A stretch of 34,447 bases of DNA from assembly GCA_023475035.1 (NCBI GenBank), contig JAMCXF010000008.1:2643-37089 (forward strand), read 5' to 3'. The translations under genes were made by a program, and so were the position numbers. Positions 17,585-26,945 of the stretch are shown here, one piece after another. Under the pieces are notes generated by a model. It worked only from the letters and a program-made list of their open reading frames with translations, ran no database searches and was not told the DNA's origin. Positions within the stretch are counted from its first letter, which is position 1; each line of letters begins with the position of its first letter. The DNA comes from Candidatus Pacearchaeota archaeon. Its GTDB lineage: Archaea; Nanobdellota; Nanobdellia; Pacearchaeales; GW2011-AR1.

Positions 17585-18817
17585 ATGAAGGTTCTCCCGA
17601 TTATCTACTTGATTTACATGTTTGTGTCAATTTACCTTTTATCTTTCTTCTTAATCTTATATCTTAAAAACAAAAGAACTTTATTTGATTATCCTGTTTC
17701 CAAAAAGCAATATTCTGTTTCTTTCGTAGTTCCTGCATATAATGAGGGGAAAACAATCGGCGACACTATTGAGCATATTTTTGGCATAGACTACAAAAAA
17801 ATTATTCAGGTAATTGTTGTCAATGACTGCTCGACTGATAACACCCGCGAAATTGTTGAAGAAATGCAGAAGAAATATCCCAATCTAATTTTAATCAACA
17901 ACGAGAAAAATCTGGGAAATGCAGGGCGTTCAAAGAATGAAGGACTCAAATATGCAAAAGGAGAATTAATTGCATTCGTCGACGCTGACAGTTATCCTGC
18001 AAATGATTCATTAAAAAAAATAATTGGCTTTTTTGACGATGAAAAAGTTGGCGCAGTAACTTGTCCAATTCTTGTAAGAGAGAGAGGAAGCTTTATTGAA
18101 AAACTTCAGGGAATTGAATACAAAGTTATTGCCTTCACGAGAAAACTTTTGGGGTATGTTGATGCTATTTATGTAACCCCTGGGCCTTTGGCAGTATACA
18201 GAAAAAAAGCAATTGATGAGATTCACGGATTTGACGGGGACAATATGACTGAAGATATTGAAATAACCTGGAATCTGACAGCACACGGATGGGAAAGAAG
18301 AATGTGTTTGTCAACTGAAGTTACAACTACTGCTCCTAACACTCTCAAGGCATGGTACAAACAAAGAAGAAGATGGGGGATTGGGGGAATTCAGTGCATG
18401 GCAAAATACAAAAAAGATTTTTTCAAAAAAGGAATGCTCGGAATGTTTGTCCTGCCTTTTTTTGTGATGCAGTTTTTTCTCGGACTTTTAGGGTTAGGAG
18501 TGTTTTTTTATCTGGCAATAACAAAAATAATTTCCAATTATATTCTTGTAGGTTATTCTATTCCGACAGGAGTTCCTCTTTTGACAATTGACAGCTTATT
18601 TATCACGCCAAGTTTTTTAGACTATCTTGGAATTATTTTATTTGTTGTAGGAACTATTTTTACCCTCTTCTCGTTATCAATGATGAAAAGTGCAATATTC
18701 AAGAAGCGAAGTGTTTTTGATATCTTGTTTTTTTCAATAGTCTACCTTTCAGTGTATCCTTTCATTACATTAAGTGCAGTATACAATTATTTTAAAGGAG
18801 GAAATAAGTGGAGATAA
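17585..18817 (+). CDS. Family 2 glycosyltransferase, membrane-associated
   Basis: SFVVPAYNEGKTIGDTIEHI, NDCSTDNTREIV, AFVDADSYPAND, QRRRWGIGG; several TM helices at both ends. Confidence 0.95.
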   Translation: MKVLPIIYLIYMFVSIYLLSFFLILYLKNKRTLFDYPVSKKQYSVSFVVPAYNEGKTIGDTIEHIFGIDYKKIIQVIVVNDCSTDNTREIVEEMQKKYPNLILINNEKNLGNAGRSKNEGLKYAKGELIAFVDADSYPANDSLKKIIGFFDDEKVGAVTCPILVRERGSFIEKLQGIEYKVIAFTRKLLGYVDAIYVTPGPLAVYRKKAIDEIHGFDGDNMTEDIEITWNLTAHGWERRMCLSTEVTTTAPNTLKAWYKQRRRWGIGGIQCMAKYKKDFFKKGMLGMFVLPFFVMQFFLGLLGLGVFFYLAITKIISNYILVGYSIPTGVPLLTIDSLFITPSFLDYLGIILFVVGTIFTLFSLSMMKSAIFKKRSVFDILFFSIVYLSVYPFITLSAVYNYFKGGNKWR

Positions 18818-18818
18818 T

Positions 18819-19475
18819 ATGTTAAAAAATCAGAAATATGTTTTTTTGTACGCCTTGATTTTGACTTTGGTAGTTTTCAATCTCGGAATTTTTATGGGAT
18901 ACATGATGGAGTCTTCAAGAATAGAGAAAATTAACACTCTTTATATTGAAGCAGAAATGGAACTTCTTGACCAGATTGCGCAAAAAGATGCTATGGAAAC
19001 TTTAAGCTTAAACTGCGACATTCTTGTTGAGGAAAACATAAATTTTGGAGATAAAATTTTTGAAGAAGCTTTGCAAATACAAAAATATGAAGAGGCAAAC
19101 AGGATAAATAACGACATTATTTTCCAGCATAAAAGATTTGATTTACTGAGGGCATTATTCTGGATAAACAGCATTAAAATAGGGCAGAAATGCCATCCAG
19201 ATTATCATAACTTTGTTTATTTTTACCAATATAATAATCCATCAATTGAGCAGGAATCCGAACAAAAATTCTTTTCTAATCTTCTTCGAGAATTTAAAGA
19301 GGAAAAAGGCAGCGGAATAATGCTCATACCTATTGCTGCGGATAATGATATCCCCTCAATTAATCTTTTAACAAACAAGTATAACATCACAGAACTTCCT
19401 GTCATTTTAATCGACGAGAAAATCAAGATTACTGAAATTAACAGCAGGGAAGATATAGAAAAATATCTCGATTAA
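18819..19475 (+). CDS. Membrane-anchored protein with putative thioredoxin-fold C-terminus
   Basis: N-terminal TM (YVFLYALILTLVVFNLGIFMGYMM); C-terminal NKYNITELPVILIDEKIKI resembles the thioredoxin cis-Pro strand, but without CxxC; start at 18819 avoids overlap with GT2. Confidence 0.65.
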   Translation: MLKNQKYVFLYALILTLVVFNLGIFMGYMMESSRIEKINTLYIEAEMELLDQIAQKDAMETLSLNCDILVEENINFGDKIFEEALQIQKYEEANRINNDIIFQHKRFDLLRALFWINSIKIGQKCHPDYHNFVYFYQYNNPSIEQESEQKFFSNLLREFKEEKGSGIMLIPIAADNDIPSINLLTNKYNITELPVILIDEKIKITEINSREDIEKYLD

Positions 19476-19515
19476 TTATATAAATCCTTAAAAAGTAAAA
19501 TCTTTTCCAATTTGC

Positions 19516-20283
19516 ATGACGGAGTGTTTTAGATGTGGTGTTTCGGGGGAAAATGTGAGGCTTTATGATGCGATTTCTGACCACGGGATTGTAAAAGTTT
19601 GCAGTGACTGCGCGAATATAGAAAAAATTCCAATAATAAGAAAACCTACTGAGAATCAGATAAAAGAAGCGCAGAGACATCGCACAGTTCATGAAAGGCT
19701 TGTCGGGGCAGGACTTGGGAAAAAACTAACAACGAACAGAGAAGTGACTCTAAGAGATTTGGTAGACCAGAAATTCAAGAACAGAGGAGTTCAAACGCAC
19801 ACTGATTTGATAGAAAATTTTCACTGGAAAATTCAGCAAGTAAAGAGAACAAAAAGGATTACAAGGGACGAATTTGCAAAAGGCATCGGCGAATCAGAGG
19901 CTACAGTGAGGATGATTGAACAGGGAATTTTGCCTGCTAATGATTACAAGATTGTAAACAAGATTGAAAGCTTTTTGGGAATTACTCTTAGAAAACCAGG
20001 AACATCAGGATTTCCTGATACTTCAAGCAAATATGTTCTTGACAACTCTGCTTCTACTGAGAAAAAATTATCCTTTGATCAAGATTCTTTAAAAAATCTT
20101 AAAATTGAAGACTTGAAAGAAATGGACAAAAAAGTTGACAAAAGTCAAAGAGGATTATTTTCTTTTTTCAGGAAAAAAGAAACTCCCAAGACAGACGAAA
20201 AAATTTCTGTTAATTTAGAAGAAGAATATCCTCAGGATGACGAGCGATTTTTGGATGAGGAATTTGAAAAGGAAGGGAAATGA
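19516..20283 (+). CDS. aMBF1-like transcription factor (Zn ribbon + XRE HTH) with long C-terminal extension
   Basis: MTECFRCGVSGENVRLYDA...VKVCSDCA; ITRDEFAKGIGESEATVRMIEQGILPANDYKIVNKIESFLGITL. Confidence 0.88.
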   Translation: MTECFRCGVSGENVRLYDAISDHGIVKVCSDCANIEKIPIIRKPTENQIKEAQRHRTVHERLVGAGLGKKLTTNREVTLRDLVDQKFKNRGVQTHTDLIENFHWKIQQVKRTKRITRDEFAKGIGESEATVRMIEQGILPANDYKIVNKIESFLGITLRKPGTSGFPDTSSKYVLDNSASTEKKLSFDQDSLKNLKIEDLKEMDKKVDKSQRGLFSFFRKKETPKTDEKISVNLEEEYPQDDERFLDEEFEKEGK

Positions 20284-20585
20284 CAATAGAAAAAATTGCA
20301 AATAAATACTGGAAAGAAGGACATCCTGAAGAAATTTATTCTAATACTGAAATGGATGAAATGAGAAGAAAAGAATGCTTATGCGTGAATTGCGACAGAA
20401 AAAATGACAAAATTCCTTATAGCTCCTGTCCTGTTGCTAAAAAAATTTATGACATTTGTGTTAAACATGATATGGCGATGGCGATTACAAAATGCGGTGC
20501 TACAGATGAAAAAGGGGATCTTTTATACAAACCATTTTATCCTGTTTTATTAGAAAGACAAATTGCTTCTGAACAAAATCAATAA
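20280..20585 (+). CDS. Conserved-looking Cys-containing hypothetical protein (101 aa)
   Basis: ECLCVNCDRKNDKIPYSSCPVAKKIYDICVKHDMAMAITKCGA; 4-nt overlap with the aMBF1 gene. Confidence 0.72.
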   Translation: MTIEKIANKYWKEGHPEEIYSNTEMDEMRRKECLCVNCDRKNDKIPYSSCPVAKKIYDICVKHDMAMAITKCGATDEKGDLLYKPFYPVLLERQIASEQNQ

Positions 20586-20590
20586 GGAAA

Positions 20591-20600
20591 CTTTTATAAA
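20591..20600 (+). promoter_or_regulatory. TATA-like box (CTTTTATAAA) for rpoL
   Basis: Centred about 26 nt upstream of ATG 20622. Confidence 0.65.
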
Positions 20601-20621
20601 TACAAATTCTGACTTCTTATT

Positions 20622-20885
20622 ATGGAAATTAATGTTCTTAAATCTGAGAAAGACGAAATGGAATTTGAAATTGAAAGCTTGACTTTGGCTGAAATTTTCA
20701 GAGTTTATCTTAACAAGGATTCTGCTGTGACTTTTGCAGCATGGAAAAGAGAACACCCCACAAAAAAGCCAGTTATGTCTGTAAAGACAAAAGGCAAGAC
20801 TCCAAAAAAAGCAATTGATGACGCTGTTTCTGCAATAACAAAAGACTTGGATAAAGTTGAAAAAGACTTTTCTAAACTTAAATAA
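20622..20885 (+). CDS. rpoL: DNA-directed RNA polymerase subunit L (Rpb11-like)
   Basis: MEINVLKSEKDEMEFEIESLTLAEIFRVYLNKDSAVTFAAWKREHPTKKPVMSVKTKGKTPKKAIDDAV. Confidence 0.87.
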   Translation: MEINVLKSEKDEMEFEIESLTLAEIFRVYLNKDSAVTFAAWKREHPTKKPVMSVKTKGKTPKKAIDDAVSAITKDLDKVEKDFSKLK

Positions 20886-20942
20886 AAACCTGTTTTTTCT
20901 TAACATAACAATTTTTATTAATAGAACATTTTAGTCTACTTT

Positions 20943-21683
20943 ATGGAGTATGAAAAAGTAGAGAGGATTTCTACAGGGAGTTTTGATTTGAATAAATGGC
21001 TTTACGGCGGTTATGAAAAGGGAATTGTTACGATGATTGCAGGAAGTCCTGGCAGCGGGAAAACGAACATATCAATTCTTGCCGCATGCAGTCAGGCAAA
21101 AAAAGGGAACAAAGTTATTTTCATTGACACTGAAGGCGGATTTTCCTCTGACAGAGTAAAACAGATTGTCGGGGAAAATTACAGCGATATTTTGCAAAAT
21201 ATCCTGCTGATAACTCCTGCCGATTTTTCCGAGCAAAAAAAGTTTTTTACGACGCTGAATAATCATCTTAAAAATGAGCAAATCAGTCTGGTTGTTGTTG
21301 ACAGCATGGCGATGCTTTATAGGTTAGAACTTGGAGATGCGAGGCAAGAAGGAGGCGATGATACGATAAAAGATGTAAATCGGGAAGTTGCAAGACAGAT
21401 GAAACTTCTCGCAGAAATTTCAAAAAATCAGAATATTCCTGTTATTGTTACAAATCAGGTTTACCGAGGGTATCAGTCAGAAGAAGACTGGAAAAACGGC
21501 GTTGAACGAGAAACAAATATTGTCGGCGGAGATTTGCTTCAATACTGGAGCAAATGCATAATTGAACTAAAAAATGAGAAAGGAAAAAGAAAAGCAATTT
21601 TGAAAAAACATAGAAGTCTTCCTGAAAAAGAAATGGGTTTTGAGATTAGGAACGAGGGAATATTCAAGAAAGGTTTTTTGTAA
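20943..21683 (+). CDS. radB: DNA repair and recombination protein RadB
   Basis: RISTGSFDLNKWLYGGYEKGIVTMIAGSPGSGKTNISI; VVVDSMAMLYRLEL; RecA/RadA fold without N-terminal HhH. Confidence 0.93.
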   Translation: MEYEKVERISTGSFDLNKWLYGGYEKGIVTMIAGSPGSGKTNISILAACSQAKKGNKVIFIDTEGGFSSDRVKQIVGENYSDILQNILLITPADFSEQKKFFTTLNNHLKNEQISLVVVDSMAMLYRLELGDARQEGGDDTIKDVNREVARQMKLLAEISKNQNIPVIVTNQVYRGYQSEEDWKNGVERETNIVGGDLLQYWSKCIIELKNEKGKRKAILKKHRSLPEKEMGFEIRNEGIFKKGFL

Positions 21684-21875
21684 TTAATATCTGTGATAGT
21701 TTCCGCAAAATTCTCTTCTACTTTTAATTTTTGCATATTTCCTTAAATCTTCATATTTTTTGCTAATTTCTTTTGTAGCTTTAATTTCATCTTTCATTAA
21801 TCTTTCCTGAATTCCATCACTGACTTCAACTCTCTTTATTTCAAATGCTTCTGATTTTTGTTCTAAATCCATCAA
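21684..21875 (-). CDS. Hypothetical protein (63 aa)
   Basis: MMDLEQKSEAFEIKRVEVSDGIQERLMKDEIKATKEISKKYEDLRKYAKIKSRREFCGNYHRY; fits the gap between radB and nre. Confidence 0.5.
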   Translation of the reverse strand: MMDLEQKSEAFEIKRVEVSDGIQERLMKDEIKATKEISKKYEDLRKYAKIKSRREFCGNYHRY

Positions 21876-21956
21876 AAAATAACAAGTTCATTGTTTATAA
21901 TTATTATCATTGAGTTGTAATACAATAATATAAAGTTTTCTTATCCCTTATTTTTA

Positions 21957-23159
21957 ATGTCAGACATAAAATTTGAGGTTATAAAAAAGATAAGTGAACT
22001 TAAATTTCGATACCGAGATTTGGGGAATATTTCTAAATTGGACAGCAATTCTCCTCCAAGTGTTTTTGTTGGAAGCAAACTGAAATATCCTCTTGTCAAT
22101 GTCGGAATTTTGAGTCCTCTGGAAAGAGAGGAAAATGCCTGGATTTACGACGATGCAAAATATTGGGCAGGAAATAATTTTCAGATTAATGATGTTCTGA
22201 AGTTGCGCGACAGCCTGATTAATTCAAAATTTCAGTCAAGCGTCCATGATTCAAGAACAAGCAAAAAGTTTATTGAACTTGCTCAGGAAATTGCAATTGC
22301 TTCAAAGCCTGTTGATGTTGAAATTGAACTGAAGAATAAACTGAATCTTGAAAACAAAAAAGACAAAGTTTTGATGCCTCATGGAATGCACGGAAATTTG
22401 AAAGAAGCAAAAATAACAAGCAATGTAAAAGTTCATCAGAAAGTTGATTATGTCATTAATGATGAGATAAAATCTTCGGAAGGGCTTGAGATTCTTTACA
22501 AAAATAATTTCAGCGAATATACTTTGAGCAAGATTCTCAGCGTCGGTGTTTTAGGGCTTAAGAAAAATAAACGACTTGTTCCGACGAGATGGAGCATTAC
22601 TGCAACTGATGACACTCTTGGAAAACTGCTTCTGAAAAAAATAAAAGATTCTCCTGTAATTGAAAATCCCGAATTATTTTACGGGGAATTTTTGGGAAAT
22701 CAATATTTGATAATGCTATTCCCTGATGTGTGGAGCTATGAACTTTTTGAACTTTATTTTCCAGGGAGTTCTTGGAATCCGTCGGATGAAATCAAGGCAT
22801 CGACAGATTATGAAAATTTTTACGGGAGAAAAGAATATGCTTTCGCAACTGCAGGCGGATATTATGCTTCGCGTCTTCCGATTATTGAATATCTTAATTC
22901 TCTAAAACGACAGGCGAGCGTTCTTGTAATCAGAATTGAAACTCCGTCGTATTGGGCAGGATTGGGGGTTTGGGTTGTGCGCGAGAGCGTCAGAAAAGCG
23001 CTTTCCAACAAAATGAAATTCTCCGACGAAAATGAGATGAAGGAAAGCGCGAAAAAGATAAGCAAAATCAAATACAATTTTGATAATTCTGAAATAATGA
23101 AAAAAAGCATTTTGCTTAATCAGAAGAAGAGTCAGAAAAAATTAGGGGAATGGTTTTAA
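21957..23159 (+). CDS. DNA repair protein, Nre family, with C-terminal PIP box
   Basis: SPPSVFVGSKLKYPLVNVGILSPL; VPTRWSITATDDTLGK; AGLGVWVVRESVRKAL; C-terminus QKKLGEWF. Confidence 0.92.
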   Translation: MSDIKFEVIKKISELKFRYRDLGNISKLDSNSPPSVFVGSKLKYPLVNVGILSPLEREENAWIYDDAKYWAGNNFQINDVLKLRDSLINSKFQSSVHDSRTSKKFIELAQEIAIASKPVDVEIELKNKLNLENKKDKVLMPHGMHGNLKEAKITSNVKVHQKVDYVINDEIKSSEGLEILYKNNFSEYTLSKILSVGVLGLKKNKRLVPTRWSITATDDTLGKLLLKKIKDSPVIENPELFYGEFLGNQYLIMLFPDVWSYELFELYFPGSSWNPSDEIKASTDYENFYGRKEYAFATAGGYYASRLPIIEYLNSLKRQASVLVIRIETPSYWAGLGVWVVRESVRKALSNKMKFSDENEMKESAKKISKIKYNFDNSEIMKKSILLNQKKSQKKLGEWF

Positions 23160-23899
23160 CTTAATCTATAAACTGCTGTAACATAAGCGCTGACTTCTGT
23201 TTCCGAAGGAGTGATTCCTGCAACTGTTGTCTTTGCCTCTTCTGAAGAAGCTCCTGATTCAGCTGCATCGTAAACTCTTGTTGGATAATAATTGAAGGAA
23301 TCTAAAGAAACTGAAACTAATCTTCCTAAATTCTTATTGAAACCTTCTGCAATTGCTTCTGCCTTTACTCTTGCATCTTCTGATGCTGTTTGTATTGCTG
23401 TTGCCTTATATTGCTGTTCCAATTGCGGAGAGAGTTCAAAATTAATGTAACTTATTCCTGCTCCTGCAGTTGTTCCTGCATCAATTACACCTGTAATCTT
23501 ATCTTTTTCTGAAACAGAGAAACTGATACTTAATGAGTGACTTGCTCTGTAACCAGATGTTTTTCCTGTTGTGTAATCATAGTCAGGATAAATGTTATAA
23601 TTTACTGTTTTCAAATCCTCCTCGCTGAATCCTAATGAAACAATATAACTTCTTAATCTGCTGACAATTAATGAATTTGCATCTTCTGCCTGTTTTGATG
23701 TGCTGTTCTTTGTATCGACGCTGAAGTAAACTGAAACTAAGTCAGGAACTGCTTTTTCAACTCCCTGTCCATTTACAGAAATTGTATTCGTAGAAGAAAA
23801 ATTTGACTGATAAAAAATCATTCCTGCAATTGAGAGCACGGCAATTGTTGCTACAATTATCAGCGTTATTTTTATTGAGTTATGCATCTCTTTTGGCAT
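23156..23899 (-). CDS. SIMPL-domain (DUF541) exported/membrane-anchored protein
   Basis: N-terminal TM; ISVNGQGVEKAVPDLVSVYFSVDTKNSTSKQAEDANSLIVSRLRSYIVSLGFSEEDLKTVNYNIYPDYDY. Confidence 0.92.
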   Translation of the reverse strand: MPKEMHNSIKITLIIVATIAVLSIAGMIFYQSNFSSTNTISVNGQGVEKAVPDLVSVYFSVDTKNSTSKQAEDANSLIVSRLRSYIVSLGFSEEDLKTVNYNIYPDYDYTTGKTSGYRASHSLSISFSVSEKDKITGVIDAGTTAGAGISYINFELSPQLEQQYKATAIQTASEDARVKAEAIAEGFNKNLGRLVSVSLDSFNYYPTRVYDAAESGASSEEAKTTVAGITPSETEVSAYVTAVYRLS

Positions 23900-23930
23900 G
23901 ATTTATATAATGAATTACAGTTTTTAAATA

Positions 23931-24203
23931 TTAGTCTTGATTTGAATTTTTCATGTATGGCTCGCAAATTTTCCATGCAAGGTCGATTTCTTTTTTTGCG
24001 CTATACAAATTATTTGCAGTCTTATACAACTGTAATGCTAATTTTATCTTTCCTTTTTTAAAATCTTCATCGGCTTGTTTTGCTATATTACTCGCCATTT
24101 TTCCTATAAACTCAGCAGTTTTATCATAAGACATATTTCCAACTTCTTTTGCCAAGTCTTCAAGAGTGCCGTTATAACCTTCAATTTTATCCGGATGATT
24201 CAT
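23931..24203 (-). CDS. Hypothetical helical protein (90 aa)
   Basis: MNHPDKIEGYNGTLEDLAKEVGNMSYDKTAEFIGKMASNIAKQADEDFKKGKIKLALQLYKTANNLYSAKKEI; TPR/MIT-like helix pair; overlaps the topA 3' end by 17 nt. Confidence 0.7.
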   Translation of the reverse strand: MNHPDKIEGYNGTLEDLAKEVGNMSYDKTAEFIGKMASNIAKQADEDFKKGKIKLALQLYKTANNLYSAKKEIDLAWKICEPYMKNSNQD

Positions 24204-26532
24204 TTTGTTCTCCTTGTTTCCTTAAAATATACTCTTCCAGACGCTTTTTATTTGTTTCGCATTCATTGTTAAAGCAAAATATCCAGGGGCGTTTGCCTTT
24301 TGACAGTCTCATCAGCATCGGGAAACCGCATGATTCACAAATTTTTCCTGTTTTTTTTATGACTCCGTTTGGCGGAAGAGAATATGTTTTTTTGCAGTCA
24401 GGATATTTATCACAAGCGACAAAACTTCTTCTTGTTTTTCGTGAATACATTATTGACAGCATTCCTTTTCCACATTGAGGGCAAACATTTAATTTATTTT
24501 CTTCTTTCTGTTTTTCCCACAATTTAGTTTCTGCTGTAATAAGCTCTTTTCCAATTTCCATTTTATTTTTTTCAAAATCGCCTGAAATATCTCTGATTGT
24601 TTTTTTTGCTTCTTCAATTATTACATTTTCTTTTTCGATGAAATCTTTTTTTGACTCTACAATTGAGTCCATTTCTTTTTCAAATTTTCTTGTAAGCTCC
24701 TCGTCGATTATTACCGGGGAATATTTTTCCAGTGTTTCAATCAGTGAAATTCCGAGAGGTGTTGCCTCAATGCTTTTTTCTTTTACATAACCTCTGTCAT
24801 AAAGTGTTTCCAAAATTGCAGCTCTGGTTGCTTTTGTTCCAAGATTTCTTTTTTCAAGTTCCGAAACAATCGACGCTGGTGAATATCTTTTTGGCGGCTG
24901 AGTTTCTTTTTCTTCCATTCTTGAATCTGTTATTTTAACTTCTCCATTCATATCAGGAAGTTCTGTTTCCTTAATTTTGTAAGGATAAATTTCAAGCCAT
25001 GCTTTTTTTCTTACTTCGCTTCCTTTTGCATCAAATGTAAGAGAATCCACCTTGGCAACAATTTTCTTATTATCAACTATCGCATCTTCGCAGAATAATG
25101 ACAAAAACCTTTTGACAATAAGATGATAAATTTTTTCTTCTTCTCCATTTAATGTGCCTGATTCTCCTGTCGGATAAATTGAAGGATGTGCAGGGTCTGA
25201 CTTGCTTCCTTCAACAGGCTTGCTTCTTGTAATTAATTTTTCTGCCCCGAACTGTTTTGCAAGTTTTTTCAAAATGTCCTGATATCCGATTGAGTCAGGA
25301 AGTTTTTGCGATGATGTTCTTGGGTAGGAAATTAATCCTGCAAGATAAAGCGATTGCGCAATCTGCAATGTTCTTGTTGGTGTTATCCCAAACAATCTGT
25401 ATGCTTCCATCTGAAGAGAAGTTAAATTGAATGGAGGGTTTGGGGGAAGATATTCTTCTTTTTTACTTGTTGAAGCAATTGCTGTCTTGCCTATTAAATT
25501 TTCAAATTTTTCCAATTCTTTTTTTTCAAAAATATCTTTTATGTATTTTAATTCAATTTTATTTTTACTATCGGTAACTGTTATAAAAATCTGCCAATAT
25601 TTTTCAGACTTGAATTCCTGAATTTTTCTTTCTTTTTGCACAATAAGATTCAATGCAGGACCCTGAACTCTTCCGATTGACATTATTTTGAATCTGCCTG
25701 TTTCCTTTATTGCATTCATCAATGCTCTTGACAGATTAATTCCGTAATACCAATCGAGATAGTGCCTTGTTTCTCCTGCGATTGCCTGCCCCCAATTTAT
25801 GCTCGGAGATTTTGTTTCATAAGCAGAATTTAATTCTGGTTTTGTCAGCGTCGAGAATTTCATTCTGTTCGCGTCTTTCTGATTAGCAATGAATCTCATT
25901 ACATTCAAACCGATTACTTCTCCTTCTATATCATAGTCTGTAGCAATTGTAATGCTCCCTGCATTTTTTACGAGACTGAGCAGTGTGTCCTGATATTTTT
26001 TTGTGAAATCTGCTTTCTTGACTAAATAATTTGGAACCCACTTAATGTCAAAAACAGGATAACCAGAACCTTTTTGCATTTGTGTTAAAGTAAATAAATG
26101 TCCTACAGCACAGGCAACGACAATTTTTTTCCCGTTTCGGTTAACTTCATAATATGGAACTCCGTGAAGATTTTCTTTTCTAGATTTGCCTAAGGCATCA
26201 GAAATTTTCAAAGCTGCCTGCGGTTTTTCTGTTATGACCAATTCATATCCTTCTTTTTTCAAATTAATTTTCGGAGGTTCAAAATTAACAGAGCTTTTGT
26301 TTGCTCCAACTTTTCCGACTTTTTTGGAATTTTTTTTATAAGGTGTTTTTTTAACGGATTTCTTTTTTTTAGAAATATTTTTTCTTGGAGTTTTAATCTT
26401 GGAATTTGTCAGTTCAACATTCAGAGGTTGTTTGTAAACTTTTTCAACTGCATATTTCACGTCTCTCTCATCCACTGGAAAATAATTTTCTGCTAACTTT
26501 TGTTCTTTTGATTTTTCAGGCTTTTTCCTCAT
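24187..26532 (-). CDS. topA: DNA topoisomerase I (type IA) with C-terminal Zn fingers and basic N-terminal extension
   Basis: LVITEKPQAALKISDALG, ATDYDIEGEVIG, LISYPRTSSQKLP, CPQCGKGMLSIMYSRKTRRSFVACDKYPDC. Confidence 0.96.
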   Translation of the reverse strand: MRKKPEKSKEQKLAENYFPVDERDVKYAVEKVYKQPLNVELTNSKIKTPRKNISKKKKSVKKTPYKKNSKKVGKVGANKSSVNFEPPKINLKKEGYELVITEKPQAALKISDALGKSRKENLHGVPYYEVNRNGKKIVVACAVGHLFTLTQMQKGSGYPVFDIKWVPNYLVKKADFTKKYQDTLLSLVKNAGSITIATDYDIEGEVIGLNVMRFIANQKDANRMKFSTLTKPELNSAYETKSPSINWGQAIAGETRHYLDWYYGINLSRALMNAIKETGRFKIMSIGRVQGPALNLIVQKERKIQEFKSEKYWQIFITVTDSKNKIELKYIKDIFEKKELEKFENLIGKTAIASTSKKEEYLPPNPPFNLTSLQMEAYRLFGITPTRTLQIAQSLYLAGLISYPRTSSQKLPDSIGYQDILKKLAKQFGAEKLITRSKPVEGSKSDPAHPSIYPTGESGTLNGEEEKIYHLIVKRFLSLFCEDAIVDNKKIVAKVDSLTFDAKGSEVRKKAWLEIYPYKIKETELPDMNGEVKITDSRMEEKETQPPKRYSPASIVSELEKRNLGTKATRAAILETLYDRGYVKEKSIEATPLGISLIETLEKYSPVIIDEELTRKFEKEMDSIVESKKDFIEKENVIIEEAKKTIRDISGDFEKNKMEIGKELITAETKLWEKQKEENKLNVCPQCGKGMLSIMYSRKTRRSFVACDKYPDCKKTYSLPPNGVIKKTGKICESCGFPMLMRLSKGKRPWIFCFNNECETNKKRLEEYILRKQGEQNESSG

Positions 26533-26582
26533 TGTGTAGCATATATCGTTGACTTTTTAAGGTTTTTACTAGTATAATAATT

Positions 26583-26590
26583 TTTATAAA
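26583..26590 (+). promoter_or_regulatory. TATA-like box TTTATAAA
   Basis: Centred about 29 nt upstream of ATG 26616. Confidence 0.6.
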
Positions 26591-26615
26591 TTTACAATTA
26601 GTTTGTTACCTGATT

Positions 26616-26909
26616 ATGGGGCTTGAAGAAGACTATCAAAAGCTTGTTGACGAGCAAAATTCTGTTAAAGAGGCGCTAAAAAAAGAACTCCCAGAAATAA
26701 GAAGAACCATTAACTGGATTATTGAAAATGAAGTTCATAATAGACTTTACATAGAAAAAACTCTTGACAAACTTTTAAAGATAATCGTGTTTGGGGCAGG
26801 AAATTTTGAATATTATAAACTGAACAATTTTTATTTTACGGTTTTTCCCCAAAGCTCAAAGAAATACAAGGAACTATATGAGAAAGTTTCCGGGAAAAAG
26901 TATCAATAA
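26616..26909 (+). CDS. Hypothetical protein (97 aa)
   Basis: ORF with upstream TTTATAAA box at archaeal promoter spacing. Confidence 0.65.
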   Translation: MGLEEDYQKLVDEQNSVKEALKKELPEIRRTINWIIENEVHNRLYIEKTLDKLLKIIVFGAGNFEYYKLNNFYFTVFPQSSKKYKELYEKVSGKKYQ

Positions 26910-26916
26910 TAAAAAA

Positions 26917-26924
26917 TTTATAAA
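26917..26924 (+). promoter_or_regulatory. TATA-like box TTTATAAA
   Basis: Centred about 25 nt upstream of ATG 26946. Confidence 0.65.
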
Positions 26925-26945
26925 GTAATCATTTATCATCAAATT

